Shown: positions 1 to 6,113 of the stretch, piece after piece | How positions within the stretch are numbered: position 1 is the stretch's first letter | Layout of the letters: each line of letters opens with the position of its first letter | From: Candidatus Levybacteria bacterium RIFCSPLOWO2_01_FULL_42_15 | GTDB taxonomy: Bacteria > Patescibacteriota > Microgenomatia > Levybacterales > UBA12049 | DNA length: 7,270 nucleotides | Assembly (NCBI GenBank): GCA_001784055.1 | Contig: MFOZ01000028.1 | Coordinates: 1 to 7,270 of the forward strand | Reading direction: 5' to 3' | Translations under genes and position numbers: made by a program | Notes under the pieces: model-generated | Told to the model about the DNA's origin: nothing | The model's input: the letters and a program-made list of their open reading frames with translations, nothing else | Databases searched by the model: none

Positions 1-621
1 GAACAAATTACCCACATTGGGCTTCAGGAAAGGAGATTTAATACATCTCCACAAAGAGCTCATGTATTAAAGTCTGACCACTTCGTGGAAGATATAGCAA
101 AAGCTCTTGGGCAAGATCCACAAGTCGTAAGGAGATGTATAAGAGCCATGAGAACAGATATGGTACTTATTCAGGCTGGTTCTCCTGACGTTGCATTACT
201 TAGGCAATTTTCTGATACTGCTCAAGACTACATTAATGCTAATCGTCGAACCCCACCAAGCATGCGCTCAGCCGCTGTAACAGCCTTAGATCAAGTTTGG
301 GATCATGCATCAATAGAAAATTTTTACAGGAATATGTATGCAGTTTTTGGAGAAAGGGCAATCGGCACATGGACTCCTTATGAAATGGGGGTTCTTTCTT
401 TATTTCATAGACAACAAAACGCCCAAGGTAACAATTTAACTCCTTTTGATCGCTTAGTGCTTAACTCATATACAAAAGGGGTGCCAGCCAGCCAAATTGT
501 CGGTGAAGTAGTTGGATCAACAGGTATTGAGATAGACAAAGGAGTTATCGAACAACACAGAAATGTTCTTGTTTTTGGTCGCCCAGTCTACCGATCTATA
601 GCCCCACACCTGTTCTTTTAG
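1..621 (+). CDS. Partial protein with two possible helix-turn-helix segments, function unknown
   Basis: The frame is open from the first base of the window, so the gene is 5'-truncated; 206 residues are visible before TAG. A GTG at base 85 could serve as a start, but in-frame coding continues upstream of it and reads like real protein, so I treat the start as outside the window. I do not recognise the family. Residues about 22-57 (ending VVRRCIRAMRTDM) look like a helix-turn-helix or winged-helix segment. Residues about 146-193 (starting LTPFDRLVLNSYTKGVP) resemble the LuxR/sigma-region-4 style of helix-turn-helix, with a Leu-Thr-Pro start, a spaced hydrophobic helix and a second helix near VIEQHRN. 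A DNA-binding or regulatory role is therefore possible but is inference from motif shape only. No membrane segment is visible. The stop lies only 12 bases from the 3' end of the convergent tRNA-Gly, with no obvious terminator between them. Confidence 0.75.
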   Translation, partial: EQITHIGLQERRFNTSPQRAHVLKSDHFVEDIAKALGQDPQVVRRCIRAMRTDMVLIQAGSPDVALLRQFSDTAQDYINANRRTPPSMRSAAVTALDQVWDHASIENFYRNMYAVFGERAIGTWTPYEMGVLSLFHRQQNAQGNNLTPFDRLVLNSYTKGVPASQIVGEVVGSTGIEIDKGVIEQHRNVLVFGRPVYRSIAPHLFF

Positions 622-633
622 TTCAAAACTGGG

Positions 634-705
634 AGCGGATGAGCGGATTCGAACCGCCGACCTTCTCCTTGGGAAGGAGACATTCTACCACTGAACTACA
701 TCCGC
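634..705 (-). tRNA. tRNA-Gly (anticodon CCC)
   Basis: Read on the minus strand, a full 72-base cloverleaf folds. The acceptor stem GCGGATG/CATCCGC is perfectly paired, and the D-arm contains AGTGGTA. The anticodon stem TCTCC/GGAGA carries the loop TTCCCAA, giving anticodon CCC (codon GGG). The T-loop TTCGAAT is closed by a stem with one G-T wobble. The discriminator base is T, the usual base for bacterial tRNA-Gly. The bases after it are CCC, not CCA, so the CCA tail must be added after transcription. Confidence 0.96.
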
Positions 706-725
706 AGCTAAAACTTCTTAAACGC

Positions 726-754
726 AGTATAACAGCTTAGCGGGGGATTTTGAA
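726..754 (-). promoter_or_regulatory. Probable promoter of tRNA-Gly
   Basis: On the minus strand an extended -10 element TG-T-TATACT lies at 734-726, with its last base 20 bases before the tRNA-Gly 5' end. A weak -35 candidate TTCAAA sits at 754-749, 17 bases upstream of the hexamer and inside the 3' end of the LysM gene. The strong extended -10 would let the tRNA be transcribed independently of the gene in front of it. The call rests on consensus matching only. Confidence 0.5.
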
Positions 755-1348
755 GGTGTTGCCTTTGTGAATAAGGCTGGGGTTAACCAAATTGTTCTCT
801 CGCATAATATCAACCCATTTAAACCCGTCTCCATAGGCTCTTACGGCAATTAACCACAGATTATCGTCCTGCTCAACCGTGTAGGAGCTAGCGGTAATGG
901 ATTTAATATCTTGAGCAACAGACTCTTGAATTACAGATGAACTGGATACTTGCGGAATTACCAAAATTGTTCCAACTTCAAGAGATTCGGGATTTACAAT
1001 TTTATTTGCATCTGCTATTGTTTTCCACTCAAATCCGGTTCCATAGGATGATTCCGCAATCCCCCACAACGTATCCCCTGCTACGACTGAGTACTTTTTT
1101 TGTTCATCTTTTTTTTGTGCTCCTTTTTGAATCTGATCAACGACTTCTGAAAGCTGGGTACTTGTAGAGCTTATCTCTTTGGTAGGAGAGGGCTTATTTC
1201 TTATAAACGATACCGCAAGTATGAGCGCGGCAATCACCACAATAACTCCCAAAATGAGACTCACGTAGGAATCGGTTAGCTTAAATCGCTGTAATGAGTT
1301 TTGCTTTGAAAACTGTGTATTGCCCAGCGTATCGTTTTGTTCTTCCAT
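737..1348 (-). CDS. Membrane-anchored protein with two LysM domains
   Basis: This is a 203-residue protein. Residues 1-28 are polar, residues 29-49 form one hydrophobic transmembrane helix followed by Arg-Asn-Lys, and residues 52-85 are a Ser/Thr/Lys/Gln-rich linker. Two LysM domains follow at about 86-132 and 156-202. Each has the YxVxxxDxLWxIA opening, a YGxGFxW motif in the middle (102-108 and 172-178), an Asn-rich turn and a closing IP. LysM domains bind the GlcNAc-containing glycan of peptidoglycan. The likely arrangement is a short cytoplasmic N-terminus with the LysM pair outside, tethering the membrane to the wall. No catalytic domain is present, so it is more likely a structural or scaffold protein than a hydrolase. 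The ATG has no clear Shine-Dalgarno sequence. I see no clear promoter in the 52 bases between this gene and tRNA-Asp, so cotranscription with tRNA-Asp is possible. Confidence 0.92.
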   Translation of the reverse strand: MEEQNDTLGNTQFSKQNSLQRFKLTDSYVSLILGVIVVIAALILAVSFIRNKPSPTKEISSTSTQLSEVVDQIQKGAQKKDEQKKYSVVAGDTLWGIAESSYGTGFEWKTIADANKIVNPESLEVGTILVIPQVSSSSVIQESVAQDIKSITASSYTVEQDDNLWLIAVRAYGDGFKWVDIMRENNLVNPSLIHKGNTFKIPR

Positions 1349-1400
1349 AATAAATAACTGGGCAGAAAATTCTTAGATTGTCTCCAAGCCGGCTCAGCTG

Positions 1401-1474
1401 CGGGGCCAACGAGACTCGAACTCGCGACCTCTTCCGTGACAGGGAAGCGCTCTAACCAACTGAGCTATGACCCC
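1401..1474 (-). tRNA. tRNA-Asp (anticodon GTC)
   Basis: On the minus strand a 74-base cloverleaf folds. The acceptor GGGGTCA pairs with TGGCCCC with one T-G wobble. The D-arm is AGCTCAGTTGGTTAGAGC. The anticodon stem CTTCC/GGAAG encloses CTGTCAC, giving GTC. The T-arm CGAGTTCGAGTCTCG has the standard TTCGAGT loop. The discriminator G and anticodon GTC both fit aspartate identity. The following bases are CAG, so CCA is not encoded. Confidence 0.97.
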
Positions 1475-1496
1475 ATTCTTTACTTTATATCCTGCT

Positions 1497-1525
1497 ATAG
1501 TAGCAAATTATTGAATTCTCGTCAA
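1497..1525 (-). promoter_or_regulatory. Promoter of tRNA-Asp (possibly also the LysM gene)
   Basis: Read on the minus strand, a -35 box TTGACG (1525-1520) is followed after exactly 17 bases by a -10 box TACTAT (1502-1497), preceded by an extended -10 TG. The -10 ends 22 bases before the tRNA-Asp 5' end, which suits a short leader removed by RNase P. It overlaps the oppositely directed promoter of the polX operon. Confidence 0.65.
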
Positions 1526-1540
1526 CTCGTATGCTACACT
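1511..1540 (+). promoter_or_regulatory. Promoter of the polX-lemA-htpX-murT-gatD operon
   Basis: TTGAAT (1511-1516) and TACACT (1535-1540) are spaced by 18 bases, with an extended -10 TG at 1532-1533. A transcript starting about seven bases downstream would have a leader of only about 9 bases before the ATG at 1556, with no room for a good Shine-Dalgarno sequence. The elements interleave with those of the minus-strand tRNA-Asp promoter. Confidence 0.55.
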
Positions 1541-1555
1541 GATTTACAGAAAGCT

Positions 1556-3325
1556 ATGACCAACAAAGAAATAGCCACCCTCTTAAGACACGTAGCAGCC
1601 TCATACGTTATTAAAGATGAAAAGAAATTTCGCTTTCAGATTATGGCCTATCAAAAAGCGGCAGACGCAATAGAAAATACCACCTCTGAAATAAAAGATT
1701 TAATAAAAGAGAACATACTACAAGATCTTCCCGGAATAGGACCCACGATCAAATCCCACCTTGAAGAGCTTATAAAGACAGGCAGAGTAAAACATTTTGT
1801 TTTTGTCATGAAGGGAATCCCCTCCCCTGTTTACCCTCTTTTGGACGTGCCATCGTTTGGGCCTAAAAAAGCGTTTAAGCTGGTGAGCCATTTCAAACTA
1901 ACCAACCCAACAAGCGTTGGAGAAGATATCCTGACCCTTGCAAAAAAAGGAGAAATTGCCTCTCTTGAAGGCTTTGGAGAAAAGTCTCAACAAGATATTA
2001 TACGAGCTCTTGAGGAATTTAAAAAAGGGAAAACAAAAACCAATCGCATGACACTTCCTTATGCATGGGAAACAGCGGATAAGCTTTTATCCTACCTTAA
2101 GAAATCAAGCGCGGTATCCCGAGCGTATACGCTTGGAAGCTTGCGCAGAATGTCCTCAATGGTTGGCGATATTGATATTGCGGTAGCAAGCGACATGCCC
2201 CGTAAAGTCATTGAGCACTTTGTAGCCTATCCGTATAAAGAACGGGTTATAGAAAAAGGGGGAACTACCGCTTCTCTTTTGCTTTCTTCGGGAAAGCAGA
2301 TAGATCTTATGGTACAGCCTCCCAACCGCTTTGGATCGCTCCTGCAACATTTTACCGGAAGCAAGAACCATAACGTGCGTCTTCGAGAATACGCGCTAAG
2401 CCGTGGGCTTTCTCTTTCTGAATACGGAATAAAGAAAAAGGAGAAAGGAAAATGGGTCACAAAAACGTTTAAAACGGAAGAGTCGTTCTATTCATATATT
2501 GGCCTTGACTGGATTCCTCCTGAGCTTCGCGAAGATAAAGAAGAGATTCAAGCGGCTCACAACCATACGCTTCCTCATCTGGTTGAACACAAAGACATTC
2601 AGGGAGACCTTCATCTTCACTCCAACTTTCTTATAGAACCAAGCCACGATCTTGGTCAAAATTCTATGGAAGAGATGATTCTTGAAGCGCTGCGTCTGGG
2701 ATACAAGTACATTGGGTTTTCTGAACACAATCCCAGTGTTTCAAAACATACCCCATCTCAAACGTATGAAATTTTAAAGAGAAAGAGGGAAAAGGTTGAT
2801 ATACTCAATTCGAACAATAAAAATATTCGAGTAATAAATTTGTTGGAAACTGATATTTTAGCAAATGGCGATTTGGCAATTGATGATAAATCAATAGGAC
2901 TCCTTGACGCGCTCATAGTATCAATTCACAGCAACCTTGGGATGGATAGAAAATCTATGACAAAACGCGTCCTCAAGGGACTTTCCCATCCAAGGGCTAA
3001 AATTCTCTGTCACCCAACAGGAAGACTTCTTAACGAACGGGAAGGATACAGCCTTGAATGGAATGAATTATTTGAGTTTTGTAAAAAATATGGCAAAGCC
3101 CTTGAGATCAATTCTTGGCCCACACGGCTTGATCTTCCTGATATAATGGTAAAGGAAGCGCAAAGAACAGGTGTTGTAATGGCTATCAATACGGACAGCC
3201 ACGCAGTCTTCCATATGAAGCTCATGGAATACGGCGTATCGGTAGCGCGGAGAGGCTGGGCAGAGACAAAAGACATTCTCAACACACGTCCTTACCAAGA
3301 ATTTATCCAATGGCTTAAAGATTAA
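1556..3325 (+). CDS. polX: DNA polymerase X family protein with C-terminal PHP domain
   Basis: This 589-residue protein has the usual length and order of bacterial/archaeal PolX. Residues 1-150 hold the Pol-beta-like N-terminal region with helix-hairpin-helix motifs near 58-62 (LPGIG), 98-102 and 137-141. A nucleotidyltransferase palm follows with catalytic Asp205 and Asp207 (GDIDIAV) and Asp250 (QIDLMV), then the HFTGS motif at 265-269. The PHP domain begins near 350; visible metal-ligand candidates are His353, His355, His391, Glu431, His458, His486, Asp547 and His549. The family does gap-filling synthesis in base-excision repair, and the PHP domain supplies 3'-5' exonuclease or phosphoesterase activity. 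The frame stays open upstream to 1436, but that would start inside tRNA-Asp; ATG at 1556 matches the family N-terminus and sits just behind a promoter. It is the first gene of the operon, and lemA begins 21 bases after its stop. Confidence 0.95.
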   Translation: MTNKEIATLLRHVAASYVIKDEKKFRFQIMAYQKAADAIENTTSEIKDLIKENILQDLPGIGPTIKSHLEELIKTGRVKHFVFVMKGIPSPVYPLLDVPSFGPKKAFKLVSHFKLTNPTSVGEDILTLAKKGEIASLEGFGEKSQQDIIRALEEFKKGKTKTNRMTLPYAWETADKLLSYLKKSSAVSRAYTLGSLRRMSSMVGDIDIAVASDMPRKVIEHFVAYPYKERVIEKGGTTASLLLSSGKQIDLMVQPPNRFGSLLQHFTGSKNHNVRLREYALSRGLSLSEYGIKKKEKGKWVTKTFKTEESFYSYIGLDWIPPELREDKEEIQAAHNHTLPHLVEHKDIQGDLHLHSNFLIEPSHDLGQNSMEEMILEALRLGYKYIGFSEHNPSVSKHTPSQTYEILKRKREKVDILNSNNKNIRVINLLETDILANGDLAIDDKSIGLLDALIVSIHSNLGMDRKSMTKRVLKGLSHPRAKILCHPTGRLLNEREGYSLEWNELFEFCKKYGKALEINSWPTRLDLPDIMVKEAQRTGVVMAINTDSHAVFHMKLMEYGVSVARRGWAETKDILNTRPYQEFIQWLKD

Positions 3326-3327
3326 AG

Positions 3328-3338
3328 AGGAAGGGGGG
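3328..3338 (+). promoter_or_regulatory. Strong ribosome binding site of lemA
   Basis: A purine-rich AGGAAGGGGGG tract ends 8 bases before the ATG at 3347. A GTG at 3338 in the same frame overlaps the tract itself, so the ATG is the better start. It is the only clear Shine-Dalgarno sequence in the operon. Confidence 0.6.
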
Positions 3339-3346
3339 TGATATAT

Positions 3347-3901
3347 ATGGGATATACCATTCTTGCGGTTACAACAATTATTGGAGTAGTTCTATTATTT
3401 TGTTGGTACGTGTACAATAGCCTTGCCACGGGAAAGGTAAGAATCCAAGAAGCCATAAGCGGAATAGACGTTCAGCTTAAAAGAAGAGTTGATCTTATTC
3501 CTAATCTTATTGAGACGATAAAGGGATATGCTCAACATGAAAAAGACGTGCTTGAAAATCTTACAAAAGCCCGATCTCAGCTTATGAGTGCAAAAACGCC
3601 TCATCAAAAAGCAGAATCGGATTCTTTTTTATCAAGCACTCTTAAGACGCTGTTTGCTGTTTCGGAAAACTATCCGGTTCTTAAGGCAAGTGAAAACTTT
3701 ATTAAATTGCAAGAGGAGTTGTCGGATACTGAAAATAAGATTGCCTACTCAAGGCAATTTTACAATTCAAATGTTCGGGACTATAATACTCTCCTTGCTA
3801 ATATTCCCAGTGGACCAATAGGAAAGGCGTTTGGCTTTGCACCGCTGGAATATTTTGAGGCGGAAGAAGCAGCAAAAAAGCCGGTTGAAGTGAAATTTTA
3901 G
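3347..3901 (+). CDS. lemA: LemA family protein
   Basis: The protein has 184 residues from the ATG, or 187 if the GTG nine bases upstream is used; the Shine-Dalgarno position favours the ATG. A single hydrophobic helix covers about residues 3-23. It is followed by the family hallmark around residues 41-53, IDVQLKRRVDLIPN, then IKGYAQHE and a long helical region (VLENLTKARSQL, FIKLQEELSDTENKIAYSRQFYN) typical of the LemA helical bundle. The end, FGFAPLEYFE, also matches the family. The precise biochemical role of LemA is not established. It is a membrane-anchored protein whose gene often lies beside htpX-type protease or TPM-domain genes, and here htpX begins 6 bases downstream. A shared role in membrane-protein quality control or envelope stress is inferred from this pairing. 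Confidence 0.95.
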   Translation: MGYTILAVTTIIGVVLLFCWYVYNSLATGKVRIQEAISGIDVQLKRRVDLIPNLIETIKGYAQHEKDVLENLTKARSQLMSAKTPHQKAESDSFLSSTLKTLFAVSENYPVLKASENFIKLQEELSDTENKIAYSRQFYNSNVRDYNTLLANIPSGPIGKAFGFAPLEYFEAEEAAKKPVEVKF

Positions 3902-3907
3902 ACGGGT

Positions 3908-4813
3908 ATGAACGTATACTCGCATATAACATCAAACAAGATAAAAACCTATGTGGTTATAGGAATGTTTATGGTGTTTGCAACCGGCTTTGCATATGTG
4001 TGGGGAAAAGCTTTTACGGATGATTTTTCCATTCTGGCGTTGACCGGATTTGCTCTTATATTCTCAGGTCTAATGAGCTTTGGGAGTTACTATTATTCTG
4101 ATAAAATGATCCTCTCCATGTCTTCTGCCCATAAAATAAAAAGGGGGGATAATCCAAGGCTTTATAAAACCGTAGAAAACCTTTGTATCGGCTCCGGACT
4201 TCCCCTACCCGCTATTTATACGATCAACGACACTGCGCTTAACGCCTTTGCAACAGGCAGAGACCCTAATCACGCGGTAATCTGCGTAACAACCGGTCTT
4301 CTTGAAAAACTGAGCAATAGCGAACTTGAGGGCGTTATTGCGCATGAACTTTCCCATATTGGAAACTATGATATTCGTCTTATGTCTATTGTTGTTATAT
4401 TGGTAGGCGTTGTTGCCCTTCTGGCAGACATATTTCTAAGAAGCATATGGTATTCCGGCGGACGAAAAAGCAGAAACTCTCAAGCATCAACCGTTTTTCT
4501 TCTGGTTGGCATTGCCCTTGCCATTATTTCTCCTTTGATCGCCTCCCTTATTCATCTGGCAATTTCTCGAAAACGGGAATTCTTGGCCGATGCATCGGCC
4601 GCTCTCCTTACCCGTTACCCGGAGGGCTTAGCAAGCGCCCTTGAAAAGATCGGAAAAGACAGGGAGCCTTTAGAGGCGGCAAACAACGCAACTGCTCATT
4701 TATACATAGCAAATCCGTTAATCGACAAGCGCGGAATTCACAATTGGTTTGCAGGATTGTTTAACACTCATCCTCCGATTAGTGAACGGATCAAAATCTT
4801 AAGATCCATGTAG
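3908..4813 (+). CDS. htpX: HtpX-type membrane zinc metalloprotease (M48 family)
   Basis: The protein has 301 residues, the usual length for HtpX. Hydrophobic segments lie near 14-33 and 41-62, and again near 157-177 and 195-219. The zinc site is the HEXXH motif His146-Glu147-His150 (HELSH), with Glu224 in REFLADA as the third ligand and Asp228 behind it. The upstream segment TALNAFATGRDP at 109-120 and the C-terminal THPPISERI are also family signatures. HtpX degrades damaged or misfolded membrane proteins with its active site facing the cytoplasm. All catalytic residues are present, so the enzyme should be active. The gene starts 6 bases after lemA with only a weak GACGGG as ribosome site and is followed by murT after one base, indicating translational coupling. 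Confidence 0.96.
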   Translation: MNVYSHITSNKIKTYVVIGMFMVFATGFAYVWGKAFTDDFSILALTGFALIFSGLMSFGSYYYSDKMILSMSSAHKIKRGDNPRLYKTVENLCIGSGLPLPAIYTINDTALNAFATGRDPNHAVICVTTGLLEKLSNSELEGVIAHELSHIGNYDIRLMSIVVILVGVVALLADIFLRSIWYSGGRKSRNSQASTVFLLVGIALAIISPLIASLIHLAISRKREFLADASAALLTRYPEGLASALEKIGKDREPLEAANNATAHLYIANPLIDKRGIHNWFAGLFNTHPPISERIKILRSM

Positions 4814-4814
4814 C

Positions 4815-6113
4815 ATGATGCGTTTTCTTCTTTCGCTTTTCTTAGGCAAATTCATCTATATCCTATCTAATTGGTTTCATCTTGGAACCGGCTCCACCTG
4901 GCCTGGACACGTATCTTTAATGATAAACTTATCATTTATTCCCTTTATTCTTTCCAAGAACCCAAACCTTTCTATTATTGTCATTGCGGGAACGAATGGG
5001 AAAACCACAACGGCTAAATTGATTCAAACACTTCTTGAAAAGGGAGGGAAAAATGTCTTTCGCAATAAAGAAGGCGCAAATCTTCTTAACGGAATCGTCT
5101 CCGCGTTATTACGCTACAGCACTATCCAAGGAAGAATTAACTATGATTATGCGATTCTTGAGGTTGATGAGAATACGCTCCCGTTGTTTGTTGATGAATG
5201 GAAACCCAATACCCTTGTGCTCTTAAATCTTTTTAGAGATCAGCTAGACAGGTATGGAGAGACTGACACGATTGCTCAAAAATGGAAAAGCGCCTGCGGT
5301 CTTCTTAACCCATCATCAACGATTATCGCAAACGCGGATGATCCTCAAATGGCATGGGTGAGTGATCACTCGAAAGCAAAAAAGCTTTTTTTTGGACTTT
5401 CCTCTTTCCCTAAACAAGTAGCGCATCATGCAGCCGACTCACTCTATTGTCCATACTGCTCATCAAAACTCTCTTTTTCATCCTTCTCCTTTTCTCATTT
5501 GGGAAAATGGCACTGCAGATCGTGCGGAAAAAAACGACCAGAACCCACCGTCTCTCATAGCCCAATCTATCCCCTTGAGGGAGCGTACAATGCGTATAAT
5601 ACCCATGCCGCGATTTTAACGTCTCAATCGTGCGGACTTTTGGTTGATGCCAAGAAAGCCTTATTGTTGTTTCATCCTGCGTTTGGCAGACAAGAAGTCA
5701 TTGTGGTTAAAGAGAAAAAAGTTCAACTATTTCTATCTAAAAACCCTACCAGTTTTAACGAATCTCTCTCAACCGCTATGCAAGCACCCCTTCCAACTCT
5801 TTGCATGGTTTTAAACGATCAAATCCCAGACGGGCGGGATGTTTCATGGATATGGGATGTGGATATGGAATCCCTAGATCATGCGCGTACGATTGTTATC
5901 AGCGGAAATCGTGCTTACGATCTTGCTCTTCGCCTCAAGTATGAAATTACTCCTAAAGCGTTCGCTCAAAAAGTTTTTGTGGAGCTTGATCTTTCAAACG
6001 CTCTTTTGAAAGCGCTCTCTCTTCTCCCTGATCAGGAAACCCTTTTTGTCCTCCCTACCTACTCGGCAATGCTAGAGGTAAGAAAAATCGTAACAGGCAG
6101 GAAAATATTATGA
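4815..6113 (+). CDS. murT: Lipid II isoglutaminyl synthase, Mur ligase-like subunit MurT
   Basis: This 432-residue protein has the full MurT layout. The P-loop GTNGKTTT (59-66) lies in a Mur ligase central domain, with EVDE near 116 and LNLFRDQLDRYGE further on. A four-cysteine zinc ribbon (Cys212, Cys215, Cys234, Cys237) is inserted in that domain; it distinguishes MurT from MurC-F. The C-terminal domain has the LSKNPTSFNES and DGRDVSWIWD (339-348) motifs. MurT activates the alpha-carboxyl of D-Glu in the lipid II stem peptide with ATP and GatD supplies ammonia, giving D-isoglutamine. In S. aureus an Asp of the C-terminal MurT domain completes the GatD active site; the DGRD region is the likely equivalent here. 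Two adjacent ATGs (4815, 4818) are possible starts. The gene begins one base after the htpX stop, lacks a clear ribosome site, and overlaps gatD by ATGA. Confidence 0.95.
   Translation: MMRFLLSLFLGKFIYILSNWFHLGTGSTWPGHVSLMINLSFIPFILSKNPNLSIIVIAGTNGKTTTAKLIQTLLEKGGKNVFRNKEGANLLNGIVSALLRYSTIQGRINYDYAILEVDENTLPLFVDEWKPNTLVLLNLFRDQLDRYGETDTIAQKWKSACGLLNPSSTIIANADDPQMAWVSDHSKAKKLFFGLSSFPKQVAHHAADSLYCPYCSSKLSFSSFSFSHLGKWHCRSCGKKRPEPTVSHSPIYPLEGAYNAYNTHAAILTSQSCGLLVDAKKALLLFHPAFGRQEVIVVKEKKVQLFLSKNPTSFNESLSTAMQAPLPTLCMVLNDQIPDGRDVSWIWDVDMESLDHARTIVISGNRAYDLALRLKYEITPKAFAQKVFVELDLSNALLKALSLLPDQETLFVLPTYSAMLEVRKIVTGRKIL

Noticed and set aside
634..705. Recoded stop codon (UGA as Gly) suggested by a candidate-phylum tRNA-Gly
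   Set aside because: The anticodon is CCC, not TCA, and no in-frame UGA interrupts any of the recognised genes.
937..1167. Plus-strand open frame antisense to the LysM gene
   Set aside because: It mirrors the LysM coding strand, has low-complexity Leu/Phe-rich content and no ribosome site; the LysM protein is clearly real.
1385..1400. Palindromic AGCCGGCT just after tRNA-Asp as a terminator
   Set aside because: It is a perfect palindrome with no loop and no T tract on the minus strand.
1436..1555. Upstream in-frame extension of polX by 40 codons
   Set aside because: It would start inside tRNA-Asp and run through the divergent promoters; the family N-terminus aligns with the ATG at 1556.
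2156..2728. Several minus-strand open frames inside polX
   Set aside because: They are antisense to conserved polymerase and PHP motifs, lack starts with context and show no family features.
3338..3346. GTG start of lemA at 3338
   Set aside because: The GTG overlaps the purine-rich ribosome site; the ATG at 3347 has good spacing to it.
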